A DNA stretch of 22,657 nt from Verrucomicrobiia bacterium (GCA_025061935.1 JANWZY010000007.1:1-22657), one strand, 5' to 3'; shown: positions 6,856 through 16,198, numbered from the stretch's first letter. A program made the numbers and translations. The notes: a model not told the origin generated them from the letters alone.

Positions 6856-9800
6856 TTACTGTTTGCGGAGACGGAAAAAAGTTTGGTGGTTCGTCATTGG
6901 CACTGCGAGTTTGAATGATCCGTTTTCTGCAAATACGGATGCGGATACGGCAGTCCAGGTCGGCGCAGTTAGATTCGTTGTGCTTTCGAGTGCGAATCCG
7001 TTTGCATTAGTCGGCCATGCGAGGAGCAATTCCCCTTGCTGCGCCATTACCATTATGCCCGGTGCCATAGTCGTAAAAATTGTTGGTGCAGAAAACTCGC
7101 TCCATGCCCCGCCGTTGTCTTTGTAACGGACTTGCCATCGGTAAGCTGCCCCGTACGAGAGTGCGCCGGGCGGAATCGTAATTGCGGTCTTGTTTACAGG
7201 GTCTTCGCCGCTGTCGAACGCGAGCACTTCCTCGGGCACAGTCCACACGTGCCATTGGCTTGCAGCGTGTTCGGCGCCGAGGTCCGGATCAGCGAATGCG
7301 GAACTGATCAATGTGGGGGCTACCGGCTGGCCTGTCGCCCCGTCCGCTGGCGCTATGTTGATTGGCCGCGCCGGCGGCTCGTTCACGTCGGTGACATTTA
7401 TGGTAAAAGTTTTCTCGATCCAAAGTCCTCCTGCGTCCGTGCTCCGGACGCGAATGCTGCAGGTTCGCCGCGACTCGAAGTCGAGCTGCGCAGCAGTTCG
7501 TAGCTCAGCGTTGGTTATTGAAAAAAAATCGTTATCCGTGGCGCCTACACCCGGCACCAGGCTGTAAGTGAACGAGTCGGCTTCGTCGGGATCGGCCGTG
7601 CTGAATACGCCGACGGTGGTGCCCGGCGGCGCAGTTTCGGGTACGGCGTCGTTCGAGATCGAGATGTCCGTCGGCGCCGAATTCGACAGTTCTGGGGGTA
7701 GCACGGGACAAAGCCTGATGTAATCCACCACGACATTAAATCCACTGCTGGCCGGGTTCTTGTCGAGGACAGCAAGCCTGAGTTGGTATGTGCCGTTGGA
7801 GGTGGCGCGCCATATGCCGCAGTCGAATTCTTTGAGGAAGTTTGTCCACAGCCCGTATTGGTTCGTGGCCGCAGCGAGTTTCACCGGCAAAAAGTACACA
7901 AAGTTGGTGGGTGAAAACGTGTCGTGCGGGGGCCCCAACTCGGTCAGCGGCCCGCCGAACGGGCCAATAGCGCATTGGAACACAGCGCAGTTAGTTCGCG
8001 CATCCGCAGCGAGCAGGACGCGGTAGTTGCCCGGCGCAACATTAGATAAGGTGAACGTGATAAAATCGCCGGGCGCATTTGCACCGAGCGCGACCGCGCG
8101 CAGGTTGCTGTAAACAGCGTTTGTAACCAGCGTGGCCGTGTCGCCCGGGCTGGTGCTAATGGGCAGAGTTTCCGCCTCGACCAGTTGCGCAGGCACGACT
8201 GTGTAGGTTCGACCCCGCTCGGTCGGGAACTCCCAGAGCCACGGCTGCACCATCTGTGCTTTCAGCCGGTTTGTGCCATCCCAAACTTCGATTGGCCACC
8301 TCGAGCGGACGCGGCACGTGTTGCCAAGCTTGGAAATGATACTGGCACAAGCCAGTTTGTTGCTCTGCCATTGGATGGCCACTTCGAACCCGCCCCGCGC
8401 GCACAGGCCGGTCACGCTACCCGTGGGCAGCGCGCTTGGTAGTGCTGGCAGCAAGAACAATTCGTCGCGGTGGCTTTGCAAGAGCATCTCGGTCACGCCC
8501 GCCAACGCGCCAAAAATGGCGTCCACCTGCCGGTTGTTCACGTCGGTGAACATCAGGTTTGTCGAGACATAGTTCCGGAACAGATTCGTCAACAGCAGGT
8601 ATGCGCGGTCGCCGTCAAGCAGCCGGGTGCGGCAGCACATTTTCCATGACTTGTCCCAGCCTGTACTGCCCAAGTTGTCACCGGCGCGGATATCGAGCGA
8701 GACTTTAGCCGCAGCGGCATGCGCGGGGGTATGGAACGGCGTGATTTCGTCGCCGGGGAAAAGCGCGACTAGGTGCGACAGGTGCCGATGCGTGTCGGTC
8801 GGGCTGTCCACGTCTTCGAGCCATTCTTGGATTTGGCCGAGCCGGCCAATGAGGTTCGGGGGTACACGGTTGCGGATGGCGAGTAGGTTGGTCCTGAATG
8901 CTGCGTCTACGCCCAGCACCTCGCTTGCGCGAACCACGTTGTTGAACAGGTCGCGCACGAGTTGGTTGTCAATGGTCGGGCCGGCCACATTTGGGACCCT
9001 GAACGTGGGGTGGTCGTGTTCAGGCGAGTATGACGGGTTCGTCACCAGCCAGGCAGTGTTCGACCGGTGCGGGATAAGGAAGTCCACGAAAAACTCGGCT
9101 GCGCTTTTCATGAGCGGATAGGCGAAACTGGCCAGCCAGTTTGTATCGCCGGTGTACTGGTAATGCCACCAGAGGTGTTGGCATAACCATGCGCCGCCGC
9201 ACGGCCAGATGCCGTCTGCGCCGTTGATCGGCGCGGCGCCGCGCCACAAGTCGGTATTGTGGTGCACGACCCAGCCCCTGCAGAAATAGTTTGTGCGCGC
9301 GACCCGCGCGCCTGTCACGGCCAGGTCTGCAATCATGTCGAACAACGGCTCGTGGCACTCGGAAAGGTTGCACATTTCAGCGCCCCAGTAGTTCATCTCT
9401 TGGTTGATGTTGAGCGTCATTTTGCTTTCCCAGCTCGGGTTTGTTGTGTTGTTCCATTTGCCTTGCAGGTTCAGCGGCTGCGACCCGGGGCGTGAGCCGG
9501 CAATCATCAAGTACCGGCCCAGTTGGAAATACAAAGTTACGAGTTGAGGATCATCACCTTCGTGTGCGCGCTTGGCGCGTTCGCCTGTCGGCAGGTTCGT
9601 TTTCCAGGTCGCGCCAAGCTCCAGGCGCACGCGCCTGAACAGGGCTTGGTAGTCCGCAAGCTGGCCGGCGCGCAACTGCTCGTACGGTAGCGCCGCGGCA
9701 GCAGCGATGACGTTCGAGCAAATCAGGCTTGGGTTGGCGCTTATATCGTTGAACCGGACAAAGTTCGAAGCGACGGCAAGCAAGATTGTCACCGCATCGG

Positions 9801-10590
9801 CGTTGGTCACTGTGACCGAGGTCGGGCCGAATGTTACCGTGCCGCCCTCTGCAATGACGCGAACCCGTGCCTCGTACTCGATTGCGTTCGTTAAGCCTGT
9901 AGCGAAGTACTCCGGACGCGGCTTGACGCTCACTCTTGCGCGCAGCACCAGATCGGAACCGGCTCTGTAAACCGAATTCGACGGCTGCGGTGTCGTGAAA
10001 TTGCATGTGAACGCAATTCTGCCCGGTTGACTGGCCGTGAGCCGGACAGCTATCACGCGGTTGCTCGGCGCGCTGGCGAATACCTCGCGCGTGTATGTGA
10101 CGCCTGCGTGCTCGTAACGCACGGTCACAGTCGCGGTTTCCAAGTCGAGCGTGCGCCTGTAGTTCGTTGCGCCCGCGTGCGGGAAGCTCAATATCAAGCT
10201 GCCCGCGGGCTGGTACGAGGCCTGACGTAGCGGCTGGCTCATTAGGTATGCTTGCGCCTCAGCCCAAATATTCGACCCGCTGAACACCTTGTCACGCATG
10301 GCGGCCAACCGCTGCGGGGTCGTGTTTGGGTTCTCATAGTAATGCGGCTGGCCGATCCAGATGGTGTCCTCGTTGAACTGAATTTCCTCGGTGGCGACTC
10401 CGCCATAGACCATTGCTGCGAGTTTGCCGTTCCCGATCGGATAAGCATCGTGAATCCACGAGGTGTTATTTCCCGGGACACCGGCGTTCGTGGACCAAAG
10501 GAGCAGCGGTCCTTCGGTGGCCAAAGCGGCTAGCTGGATTTGGGCGGCAAATATAGCCGGATACACGCAAAGCTTTTTTACCAACAACAT
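6856..10590 (-). CDS. Secreted GH95-type alpha-L-fucosidase, multidomain
   Basis: The protein has 1244 residues. It starts with a signal peptide (about 1-24). Residues 27-798 form a glycoside hydrolase 95 region: the N-terminal motif PIGNGKLAAMVYGG and FNEDTIW, the catalytic-site TLNINQEMNYW (Asn394, Asn396), YSPEH (Glu524, the probable general acid), HRHLSHLVALFPG, and RLLDGDRAY. GH95 enzymes remove terminal alpha-1,2-L-fucose or related L-galactose from glycans. The rest is accessory: a jelly-roll-like carbohydrate-binding candidate (about 800-968), a cadherin-like module (970-1075, with DPDEADSF and DVNEPP), a fibronectin-III-like module (1076-1180) and a C-terminal domain with LAWPTNANGFALESTTNL. 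No PUL transporter or regulator is next to it. Family assignment is firm; exact linkage specificity is not readable. Confidence 0.88.
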   Translation of the reverse strand: MLLVKKLCVYPAIFAAQIQLAALATEGPLLLWSTNAGVPGNNTSWIHDAYPIGNGKLAAMVYGGVATEEIQFNEDTIWIGQPHYYENPNTTPQRLAAMRDKVFSGSNIWAEAQAYLMSQPLRQASYQPAGSLILSFPHAGATNYRRTLDLETATVTVRYEHAGVTYTREVFASAPSNRVIAVRLTASQPGRIAFTCNFTTPQPSNSVYRAGSDLVLRARVSVKPRPEYFATGLTNAIEYEARVRVIAEGGTVTFGPTSVTVTNADAVTILLAVASNFVRFNDISANPSLICSNVIAAAAALPYEQLRAGQLADYQALFRRVRLELGATWKTNLPTGERAKRAHEGDDPQLVTLYFQLGRYLMIAGSRPGSQPLNLQGKWNNTTNPSWESKMTLNINQEMNYWGAEMCNLSECHEPLFDMIADLAVTGARVARTNYFCRGWVVHHNTDLWRGAAPINGADGIWPCGGAWLCQHLWWHYQYTGDTNWLASFAYPLMKSAAEFFVDFLIPHRSNTAWLVTNPSYSPEHDHPTFRVPNVAGPTIDNQLVRDLFNNVVRASEVLGVDAAFRTNLLAIRNRVPPNLIGRLGQIQEWLEDVDSPTDTHRHLSHLVALFPGDEITPFHTPAHAAAAKVSLDIRAGDNLGSTGWDKSWKMCCRTRLLDGDRAYLLLTNLFRNYVSTNLMFTDVNNRQVDAIFGALAGVTEMLLQSHRDELFLLPALPSALPTGSVTGLCARGGFEVAIQWQSNKLACASIISKLGNTCRVRSRWPIEVWDGTNRLKAQMVQPWLWEFPTERGRTYTVVPAQLVEAETLPISTSPGDTATLVTNAVYSNLRAVALGANAPGDFITFTLSNVAPGNYRVLLAADARTNCAVFQCAIGPFGGPLTELGPPHDTFSPTNFVYFLPVKLAAATNQYGLWTNFLKEFDCGIWRATSNGTYQLRLAVLDKNPASSGFNVVVDYIRLCPVLPPELSNSAPTDISISNDAVPETAPPGTTVGVFSTADPDEADSFTYSLVPGVGATDNDFFSITNAELRTAAQLDFESRRTCSIRVRSTDAGGLWIEKTFTINVTDVNEPPARPINIAPADGATGQPVAPTLISSAFADPDLGAEHAASQWHVWTVPEEVLAFDSGEDPVNKTAITIPPGALSYGAAYRWQVRYKDNGGAWSEFSAPTIFTTMAPGIMVMAQQGELLLAWPTNANGFALESTTNLTAPTWTAVSASVFAENGSFKLAVPMTNHQTFFRLRKQ

Positions 10591-10899
10591 TGTAGCACCA
10601 AAGCATGAACAAGGTCAGATTCCAAAGCAAGCGTTGGTTCACGCCAAAGCTTTGTAAATTGCGCCTTGTTGCATGCCTAGCTTGAGTGCTAGCGGCATTG
10701 GAATTGGTTGTTTTGCGAGGTGCGTAGCCCAGCCTTGGGGCGGTAACGGTGCGGGCTAATCCTCAAATAGCTGGGTTCGTTATTAACAGCGAAACAGGTC
10801 CGGGTGGGCGTGCATGGGCAGTGAAATGTCCGCTCTGATTGTTGCCCCCACGATTCGGTATTGCGCTCCAGTGGGTAGGGTGCCCCGCAGATGGTCGTG
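10591..10899. other. Intergenic region between the GH95 gene and argS
   Basis: No gene is seen in these 309 bases. They should contain the end of the argS transcript and the promoter of the GH95 gene, both on the minus strand. Two small palindromes are visible: CAAAGCTTTG at 10645-10654 and CTAGC/GCTAG at 10677-10692 (6-base loop). Neither is followed by a T-run on either strand, so I do not call a terminator. No convincing -35/-10 pair stands out. Confidence 0.5.
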
Positions 10900-12621
10900 T
10901 TACATTTGCTCCAGTGTACGGATGCCGAGCACACCCAACCCGGTCTTGAGAATTTGTGCTGCAAGGTGGCAAAGCGTCAGACGCGAGAGCCGCAGCGGTT
11001 CCGGCGCTTGCAGAACCGGGCAATTCTCGTAAAAGGCACTAAATCGCACAGCCAGCTCGTACAGGAAATTGCAAATGAAATTCGGGCGGTACTCGTTCGC
11101 TGCGTTTTCGAGCACAAGCCCGAAATTTAACATATGCTTGGCCAGGGCCAGCTCTTCCGGCGCCTCGAAAACGAGCCGGGGTTCGATTTGCGCTACTTGG
11201 CCTTTCCGAAATATGCTGGCAATGCGCGTGTAAGCGTATTGCAGATACGGTGCAGTGTTGCCGTCCAACGCGAGCAGTTTGTCCCAGCGGAAAACGTAGT
11301 CGGTCTCGCGGTTTTGCATTAGGTCGGCGTACTTAACCGCGCCAATGCCTACTACCCGCGCGATTTCGCGGCGCTGCGCCTCGGGTAAACTGGGGTTCTT
11401 CTCGGTGACGATTTTCAGCGCGCGTTCTTCAGCTTCATCGAGCAGGTCTGCCAGCTTGACAGTGTCCCCTGCGCGCGTGCGGAACGGTTTCCCGTCCTCG
11501 CCAAGGATGGTGCCGAACCACACGTGTGCCAGGCGCACGCGCGCCTCCGGCATGAACCGCCGGAACGCAGCAAAGACTTGCGCAAAGTGCAGCTTTTGTC
11601 GTGCATCGGTCACATAAATAATTTCGTCTGGCCGCCAGGTCTCGATCCTGTAAACAAGTGTGGCCAGATCGGTCGTCGCGTAGTTGAACGCGCCGTCACT
11701 CTTGCGGATGATAAGCGGGTAGTTCCGCAACTCGGCATCAGCGGGCTCGTCGAAGAACACGACGATTGCGCCCTCGCTTTCCCGCGCGATGCCGCGCGCC
11801 ACGAATTCATTAACCAGCGGTTCGAGACGCGGATTGTAAAAGCTTTCCCCAAGCGTGTAATCAAACTGCACATCCAGCCGCGCGTACAGGCGGTCGAACT
11901 CGCGGCGTGAAAGCGTAACCATCTGTTCCCACAGCCGCCTGTTTTCCGGGTCGCCACGCTGCAACTTGACCAATTCTGCGCGCGCAGCTTGTAGTGTGGC
12001 CGGGTCTTTTTCGCACTCGGCATTGACCAGCTTGTACACGCGCTCCATTTCGGCGATCGGGTCCGACTCCAGCGCAGCGGGGTTCAGGTAGCGTTTCCAC
12101 CCAAGCAGTAGCATGCCGAACTGCGTGCCCCAGTCGCCAATATGATTGTCCGTAATGACTCGGTGCCCGAGCAGCCGCAGAATCCGCGCTATACTATCGC
12201 CTATGATGGTCGAGCGGATATGACCCACATGCATCGGCTTGGCTACGTTTGGCGAGCTGTAGTCCACCACCACTGTGCGGGGCACAGTAGCCTTGTCGAA
12301 GAACAGGTGTTCACCGCGCGCAGCGGCCTCGAACACAGGAACCAACGCGGCAGGCTTAAGTCTAAAGTTGATGAATCCCTGACCGGCTGCGGTCACTTCG
12401 TCGCACAGGTCACGCACGTCAAGTTTCGCGCAGACCTCAGCGGCAAGTTTGCGCGGGTCGAGTCCGCGCGCTTTGGCCAGCGGCATTAGCCCGCTTGTTT
12501 GGTAGTCCCCGAACCGTTTGTCGGCGCACGGGCGCACGAGCAACCCGGCCGTGTCGGCGTCGGGCAACACAACACGGGCGGCCTCGCGCAGCCTCGCCTC
12601 CAGTTGTTGAGGAATGCCCAT
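10900..12621 (-). CDS. argS: Arginyl-tRNA synthetase
   Basis: The protein has 573 residues, the usual length of bacterial ArgRS. This cytoplasmic class I synthetase charges tRNA-Arg. The N-terminal additional domain covers about 1-115 (FGDYQTSGLMPLAKARG). The Rossmann domain has the HIGH-type sequence PMHVGHIRSTIIGDS with His131 and His134, preceded by VDYSSPNVAKP. The anticodon-binding domain covers roughly the last 120 residues and ends LGIRTLEQM, as expected for the DALR domain terminus. The KMSKS position reads PFRTRAGDTVKL, so the canonical lysines are missing, which is common in ArgRS. The gene lies 63 bases downstream of the PTS IIA gene on the same strand, probably in one transcript. 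No strong Shine-Dalgarno precedes the ATG; a hairpin sits just upstream instead. Confidence 0.96.
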   Translation of the reverse strand: MGIPQQLEARLREAARVVLPDADTAGLLVRPCADKRFGDYQTSGLMPLAKARGLDPRKLAAEVCAKLDVRDLCDEVTAAGQGFINFRLKPAALVPVFEAAARGEHLFFDKATVPRTVVVDYSSPNVAKPMHVGHIRSTIIGDSIARILRLLGHRVITDNHIGDWGTQFGMLLLGWKRYLNPAALESDPIAEMERVYKLVNAECEKDPATLQAARAELVKLQRGDPENRRLWEQMVTLSRREFDRLYARLDVQFDYTLGESFYNPRLEPLVNEFVARGIARESEGAIVVFFDEPADAELRNYPLIIRKSDGAFNYATTDLATLVYRIETWRPDEIIYVTDARQKLHFAQVFAAFRRFMPEARVRLAHVWFGTILGEDGKPFRTRAGDTVKLADLLDEAEERALKIVTEKNPSLPEAQRREIARVVGIGAVKYADLMQNRETDYVFRWDKLLALDGNTAPYLQYAYTRIASIFRKGQVAQIEPRLVFEAPEELALAKHMLNFGLVLENAANEYRPNFICNFLYELAVRFSAFYENCPVLQAPEPLRLSRLTLCHLAAQILKTGLGVLGIRTLEQM

Positions 12622-12630
12622 CTTGCGTTA

Positions 12631-12656
12631 TGGCCGACTACAGCCCGCATCGGCCA
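12631..12656 (-). promoter_or_regulatory. Hairpin immediately upstream of argS
   Basis: TGGCCGA (12631-12637) pairs perfectly with TCGGCCA (12650-12656) around a 12-base loop. The stem ends nine bases before the argS ATG, in the gap after the PTS IIA gene, where a ribosome binding site would be expected. There is no T-run. It could tune argS translation or protect the mRNA end; function is inferred. Confidence 0.35.
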
Positions 12657-12684
12657 CGATCTGCCTCAGGCGTTGCCAGCGGAA

Positions 12685-13149
12685 TCATTTTTTGCTGTAC
12701 GATCTGATGACCGCCAGCATCGCTTCTGCATCCGGCGCTTCGACCAGCGCTTGGCGCAGCTCGGCTTTGTGCAGCAGCTTCGCTATGTTGGCCAAAGTGT
12801 GGAGGTGTTTTTGGAACTGGCCCTGGGGCACTAGGAACAGCATGACCAGCTTGACCGGTTGGTTATCGAGCGCGTCGAAATTTACGCCCTTGGTCGAGCG
12901 CCCGAGTGCACCTGTTACCTCGGTGATCAGGTCTGTCGAGGCGTGTGGTAGGCCGATGCCGAAGCCGATGCCTGTGCTCATCGAAGATTCGCGCTTTTTG
13001 ACCACAGCAGCGATCGCTGCCTGGCTCGCTGGGGGAATTTTACCCGCCTCGGCCAACTTTTGCACAAGCTCGTCTATGGCCTCCCACCGGTCCGTGGCCC
13101 GTAGTTCGGGCACAATCTGGTCTTTGGTCAAAATGTCCACTAACTCCAT
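12685..13149 (-). CDS. PTS system IIA component (fructose/nitrogen-type)
   Basis: The protein has 154 residues, a single EIIA-fructose/Ntr domain (PTS_EIIA_2). The phosphoacceptor His69 lies in STGIGFGIGLPHAST, the family active-site motif. The region AVVKKRESSMSTGIG before it and the later VNFDALDNQPVKLVMLFLVP also fit the family. No EIIB, EIIC, HPr or EI gene is in the window, so a regulatory PtsN-like role is more likely than sugar uptake, but this is inference. It lies just upstream of argS on the same strand and diverges from pyrE across 188 bases that must hold both promoters. Confidence 0.9.
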   Translation of the reverse strand: MELVDILTKDQIVPELRATDRWEAIDELVQKLAEAGKIPPASQAAIAAVVKKRESSMSTGIGFGIGLPHASTDLITEVTGALGRSTKGVNFDALDNQPVKLVMLFLVPQGQFQKHLHTLANIAKLLHKAELRQALVEAPDAEAMLAVIRSYSKK

Positions 13150-13337
13150 AAACCCAAGGCGTACCGAGCATTTGGCACCAGACGCACGGTTTTTTCAAGC
13201 ACGAATTTTGCTTTCACATTGGGCCTCTGAGAGCGAATGCGGTGTGGCACCAACGCGCCTGTGGTTACGGGCGCCGCGCTACCGCGCCGGTTCATGCTTG
13301 AAATTCTGGTGAGCGCAGTTGAGACTCGGCTGCAAAT

Positions 13338-13904
13338 ATGACCGAGGCGGAAGTGATCAAGCTCCTGAAAGACACGGGCGCATTCCTGGAAGGCCATTTC
13401 ATTTTACGCAGCGGATTGCACAGCCGGCATTACATCCAATGCGCCCTGGCATTCCAACACACAGACGTACTTGAAAAGCTCGGCGGCGCACTCGCTGGAC
13501 TTGTGAAACATCTTCAGGTGCAGACAGTAGTTTCACCTGCATTAGGTGCGCTAGCCATCGGCCAAGAAGTTGCGCGCCAGCTCCGCGCCAGGTTCATTTT
13601 TGTGGAAAAAGAGGACGGTAAGCTCGCGTTGCGCCGCGGATTTACCATCGCGCCCGGCGAACGGTTGCTCGTTGTAGAAGACGTGGTGACACGCGGCGGG
13701 CGCGTCAACGAAACGATCGAGATCGTAAGGAACGCCGGCGGGGTGGTTATAGGGGTCGCGGCCGTGGTTGACCGTTCCGATGGCGCCGCCCAGTTCGATG
13801 TGCCGTTCTTCAAGTTGCTCACAATTCATTTGGAAACGTTCGAGCCGCACAAACTTCCGCCCGACTTGGCCGCGCTGCCAGCACTCAAACTTGGTAGCAA
13901 GTAG
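13338..13904 (+). CDS. pyrE: Orotate phosphoribosyltransferase
   Basis: The protein has 188 residues and catalyses orotate + PRPP to OMP + PPi in de novo pyrimidine synthesis in the cytoplasm. The PRPP-binding motif LVVEDVVTRGG is at residues 111-121. The upstream part (FILRSGLHSRHYIQCA, near 21-36) is the orotate-side loop seen in PyrE. The flexible catalytic loop FVEKEDGKLALRRGF is at 88-102. The length is slightly short compared with E. coli PyrE (213) but normal for the short bacterial form. No other pyrimidine gene is adjacent. It diverges from the PTS IIA gene. The ATG at 13338 begins a normal N terminus; no clear Shine-Dalgarno is visible. Confidence 0.95.
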   Translation: MTEAEVIKLLKDTGAFLEGHFILRSGLHSRHYIQCALAFQHTDVLEKLGGALAGLVKHLQVQTVVSPALGALAIGQEVARQLRARFIFVEKEDGKLALRRGFTIAPGERLLVVEDVVTRGGRVNETIEIVRNAGGVVIGVAAVVDRSDGAAQFDVPFFKLLTIHLETFEPHKLPPDLAALPALKLGSK

Positions 13905-14004
13905 ATACACTTTCGACAACCAGTCCACTGACTCTGCGCGCCAACTTGCGCCTGTAGCCGGGTCTTTTAGTGCCATAATGACTCACTCAACTGCCAGTAG
14001 TAGT

Positions 14005-14034
14005 TTGCCTTGTGATGGTTTAACATGCTAATGA
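14005..14034 (+). promoter_or_regulatory. Possible sigma-70-like promoter of dnaK
   Basis: TTGCCT (14005-14010) and TAATGA (14029-14034) are 18 bases apart in the AT-rich gap between pyrE and dnaK. Both boxes deviate from consensus. No CIRCE element (TTAGCACTC-N9-GAGTGCTAA) is visible in the 218-base gap. Confidence 0.25.
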
Positions 14035-14122
14035 TCAGGAATTTATATACACGTCCACTAAACTGGCACTGCAGGTGCTTGGAGAAAACTGGTAACTGAA
14101 GTGAATTTTGACCATCAGGCTT

Positions 14123-16051
14123 ATGGGCAAGGTTTTAGGCATTGACCTGGGCACGACTAACTCGTGCATGGCAGTGATGGAAGGCGGCGAGCCGGTCGTG
14201 TTGGAAAATTCGGAAGGCCGGCGCGTGACCCCTTCGATTGTAGCCTTCACCAAGGATGGCGAGCGGCTGGTTGGCGACGCAGCCAAGCGCCAAGCCGTGA
14301 CCAATCCTCAAAACACGATTTATTCCATCAAGCGGTTCATGGGCCGCAAATACAGCGAAGTGACCGAAGAAATAAAGCGTGTGCCATACAAGGTGGTCGA
14401 GGCGCCCAACGGCGATGCGCATGTCGAAGTCGAGGTCAAAGGTGAACGCCGCCGGTTCAGCCCACCCGAAATTTCGGCCATGATCCTGCAAAAACTCAAG
14501 GCCGATGCCGAAATGCGGCTCGGTGAAAAAGTAACCCAGGCAGTCATTACTGTGCCTGCGTATTTCAACGACTCGCAGAGGCAGGCGACCAAAGATGCAG
14601 GCAGGATCGCGGGGTTGGAAGTTTTGCGCATAATTAACGAGCCGACAGCGGCTTCGCTCGCCTACGGCCTAGACAAGAAGAAAGACGAGCGAATCGCCGT
14701 GTACGATCTTGGCGGCGGTACGTTCGACATTTCCGTGCTCGAGATCGGTGACGGCGTCTTCGAAGTCAAGGCCACCAATGGCGACACGCACTTGGGCGGG
14801 GACGACTGGGACGCCCGCATAATGGACTGGATTCTGGACGAGTTCAAAAAGGAACACGGGATTGACCTCCGCAAGCAACCGGACGCACTTCAGCGGATCA
14901 AGGAAGAGGCCGAGAAAGCCAAAATCGCGCTCAGCTCGGCGCTGGTGTACGACATCAATTTACCATTTATAACCGCCGACGCGACCGGGCCGAAGCACAT
15001 CAGCATGCGCTTGACCCGCGCTAAGATGGAGCAACTGTGCGAGGACTTGTTCGAGCGCACTGTCGGCCCAGTGAAAGCTTGCCTCAAAGACGCTGGGCTA
15101 ACCCCGGACCAGATAGATGAACTGGTCCTGGTCGGCGGCATGACGCGCATGCCGCGAGTGGTCGAGACCGCCCGGTCACTAATCAACAAGCAACCGCATC
15201 AGGGGGTTAACCCCGACGAAGTGGTGGCCGTCGGCGCGGCCATTCAGGGCGGCGTGCTCAAAGGCGAAGTGAAAGATGTGTTGCTGCTCGACGTGACGCC
15301 GCTGTCGCTGGGTATCGAAACGCTGGGCGGCGTGTTCACCAAACTCATCGAGCGCAACACGACCATACCTACACGCAAGTCGGAGATTTTCTCGACTGCG
15401 TCCGACAACCAGACCTCGGTCGAAATACACGTGCTCCAGGGCGAGCGGCCAATGGCCAAGGACAACAAGACCATCGGCAGATTCCATCTGACCGACATAC
15501 CCCCTGCGCCGCGCGGCGTGCCGCAGATCGAGGTCACTTTCGACATTGACGCCAACGGTATCTTGCATGTCAGCGCGAAAGACCTCGGCACAGGCAAAGA
15601 GCAGAAGATTACCATCACCGCCAGTAGCGGGTTGACCAAGGAAGAGGTCGAGCGCATGCGGCGTGAGGCCGAGCTGTATGCCGAGGAAGACCGCAAGAAA
15701 CGCGAGGCGGCTGAGGCGCGCAATGAGGCCGACAACGCCGTGTACCGGTCCGAGAAGATGCTGCGTGAGAACAAGGACAAGATTTCGAGCGGCGACCGGG
15801 CCAAGATCGAAAAGGCAATTGAAGAGGTCAAAGAGGCCCTGAAGGGTAACGATACGGCTGCGATCCGCGCGGCGACCGAGCGCCTGAACGAGGCATGGCA
15901 TGCTGTTTCGGCTGAGTTGTACCGTGCAGCGGCTGAAAAAGCACGCGCAAGCCGTGCGGGGGGCGGCCAGGCCGAACCGAAAGATTCCGAAAAGAAGGGC
16001 AGGGACGAAGGCCCGATCATTGATGCCGAGGTCGTGGACGAGAAGAAGTAG
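14123..16051 (+). CDS. dnaK: Molecular chaperone DnaK (Hsp70)
   Basis: The protein has 642 residues, normal for DnaK. The ATPase domain starts MGKVLGIDLGTTNSCMAVME, with the later phosphate and adenosine motifs VYDLGGGTFDISVLEIGDG and ELVLVGGMTRMPRV. The substrate-binding domain begins after the linker DVLLLDVTPLSLGIETLGG. The lid follows, and the C terminus ends in an acidic EVVDEKK tail. It folds nascent and stress-damaged proteins with DnaJ and GrpE, neither of which is in this window. The ATG at 14123 is chosen over an in-frame TTG 15 bases upstream, since MGKVLGIDLG is the usual start. It lies 204 bases upstream of groES on the same strand. Confidence 0.97.
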   Translation: MGKVLGIDLGTTNSCMAVMEGGEPVVLENSEGRRVTPSIVAFTKDGERLVGDAAKRQAVTNPQNTIYSIKRFMGRKYSEVTEEIKRVPYKVVEAPNGDAHVEVEVKGERRRFSPPEISAMILQKLKADAEMRLGEKVTQAVITVPAYFNDSQRQATKDAGRIAGLEVLRIINEPTAASLAYGLDKKKDERIAVYDLGGGTFDISVLEIGDGVFEVKATNGDTHLGGDDWDARIMDWILDEFKKEHGIDLRKQPDALQRIKEEAEKAKIALSSALVYDINLPFITADATGPKHISMRLTRAKMEQLCEDLFERTVGPVKACLKDAGLTPDQIDELVLVGGMTRMPRVVETARSLINKQPHQGVNPDEVVAVGAAIQGGVLKGEVKDVLLLDVTPLSLGIETLGGVFTKLIERNTTIPTRKSEIFSTASDNQTSVEIHVLQGERPMAKDNKTIGRFHLTDIPPAPRGVPQIEVTFDIDANGILHVSAKDLGTGKEQKITITASSGLTKEEVERMRREAELYAEEDRKKREAAEARNEADNAVYRSEKMLRENKDKISSGDRAKIEKAIEEVKEALKGNDTAAIRAATERLNEAWHAVSAELYRAAAEKARASRAGGGQAEPKDSEKKGRDEGPIIDAEVVDEKK

Positions 16052-16176
16052 GGATGGCTTTCTAAGCCGCATTTTGGCCGGTCCAAGCGGCGGACACAAA
16101 CGGGTTAGGCCGCTTAAATGCAAGCGTTGGAGTTAGCAGGGGTGACCGGCTACAAATTGACGGATTTGCGGTTTTT

Positions 16177-16198
16177 CCCGGACGCGAGTGCGTCGGGG
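16177..16198 (+). promoter_or_regulatory. Hairpin in the groES leader
   Basis: CCCGGACGC (16177-16185), loop GAGT, GCGTCGGGG (16190-16198) pair at eight of nine positions, with one G-G mismatch. It lies between dnaK and groES, preceded by TTTTT at 16172-16176, and ends 57 bases before the groES ATG. On the minus strand it would be followed by an A-rich complement rather than a plus-strand T-run, so it is not a terminator for dnaK. A leader role is possible. Confidence 0.35.

Noticed and set aside
11440..11475. Loss of the KMSKS motif in ArgRS as a sign of inactivation
   Set aside because: Many functional bacterial arginyl-tRNA synthetases lack this motif; the rest of the protein is complete.
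14064..14082. GCAC/GTGC around CTGCAG before dnaK as a CIRCE site
   Set aside because: It lacks the TTAGCACTC and GAGTGCTAA arms and the 9-base spacing.
16085..16115. AAGCGGC/GCCGCTT inverted repeat after dnaK as an intrinsic terminator
   Set aside because: Seven base pairs with a 17-base loop and no T-run; left as an unexplained inverted repeat.
15179..16123. A 314-residue minus-strand open frame opposite dnaK, and similar long frames opposite groL (17368-18195) and the kinase (4585-5643)
   Set aside because: They lie entirely antisense to certain genes in GC-rich DNA, where third-position bias leaves the opposite strand open; they show no domain or ribosome binding site.
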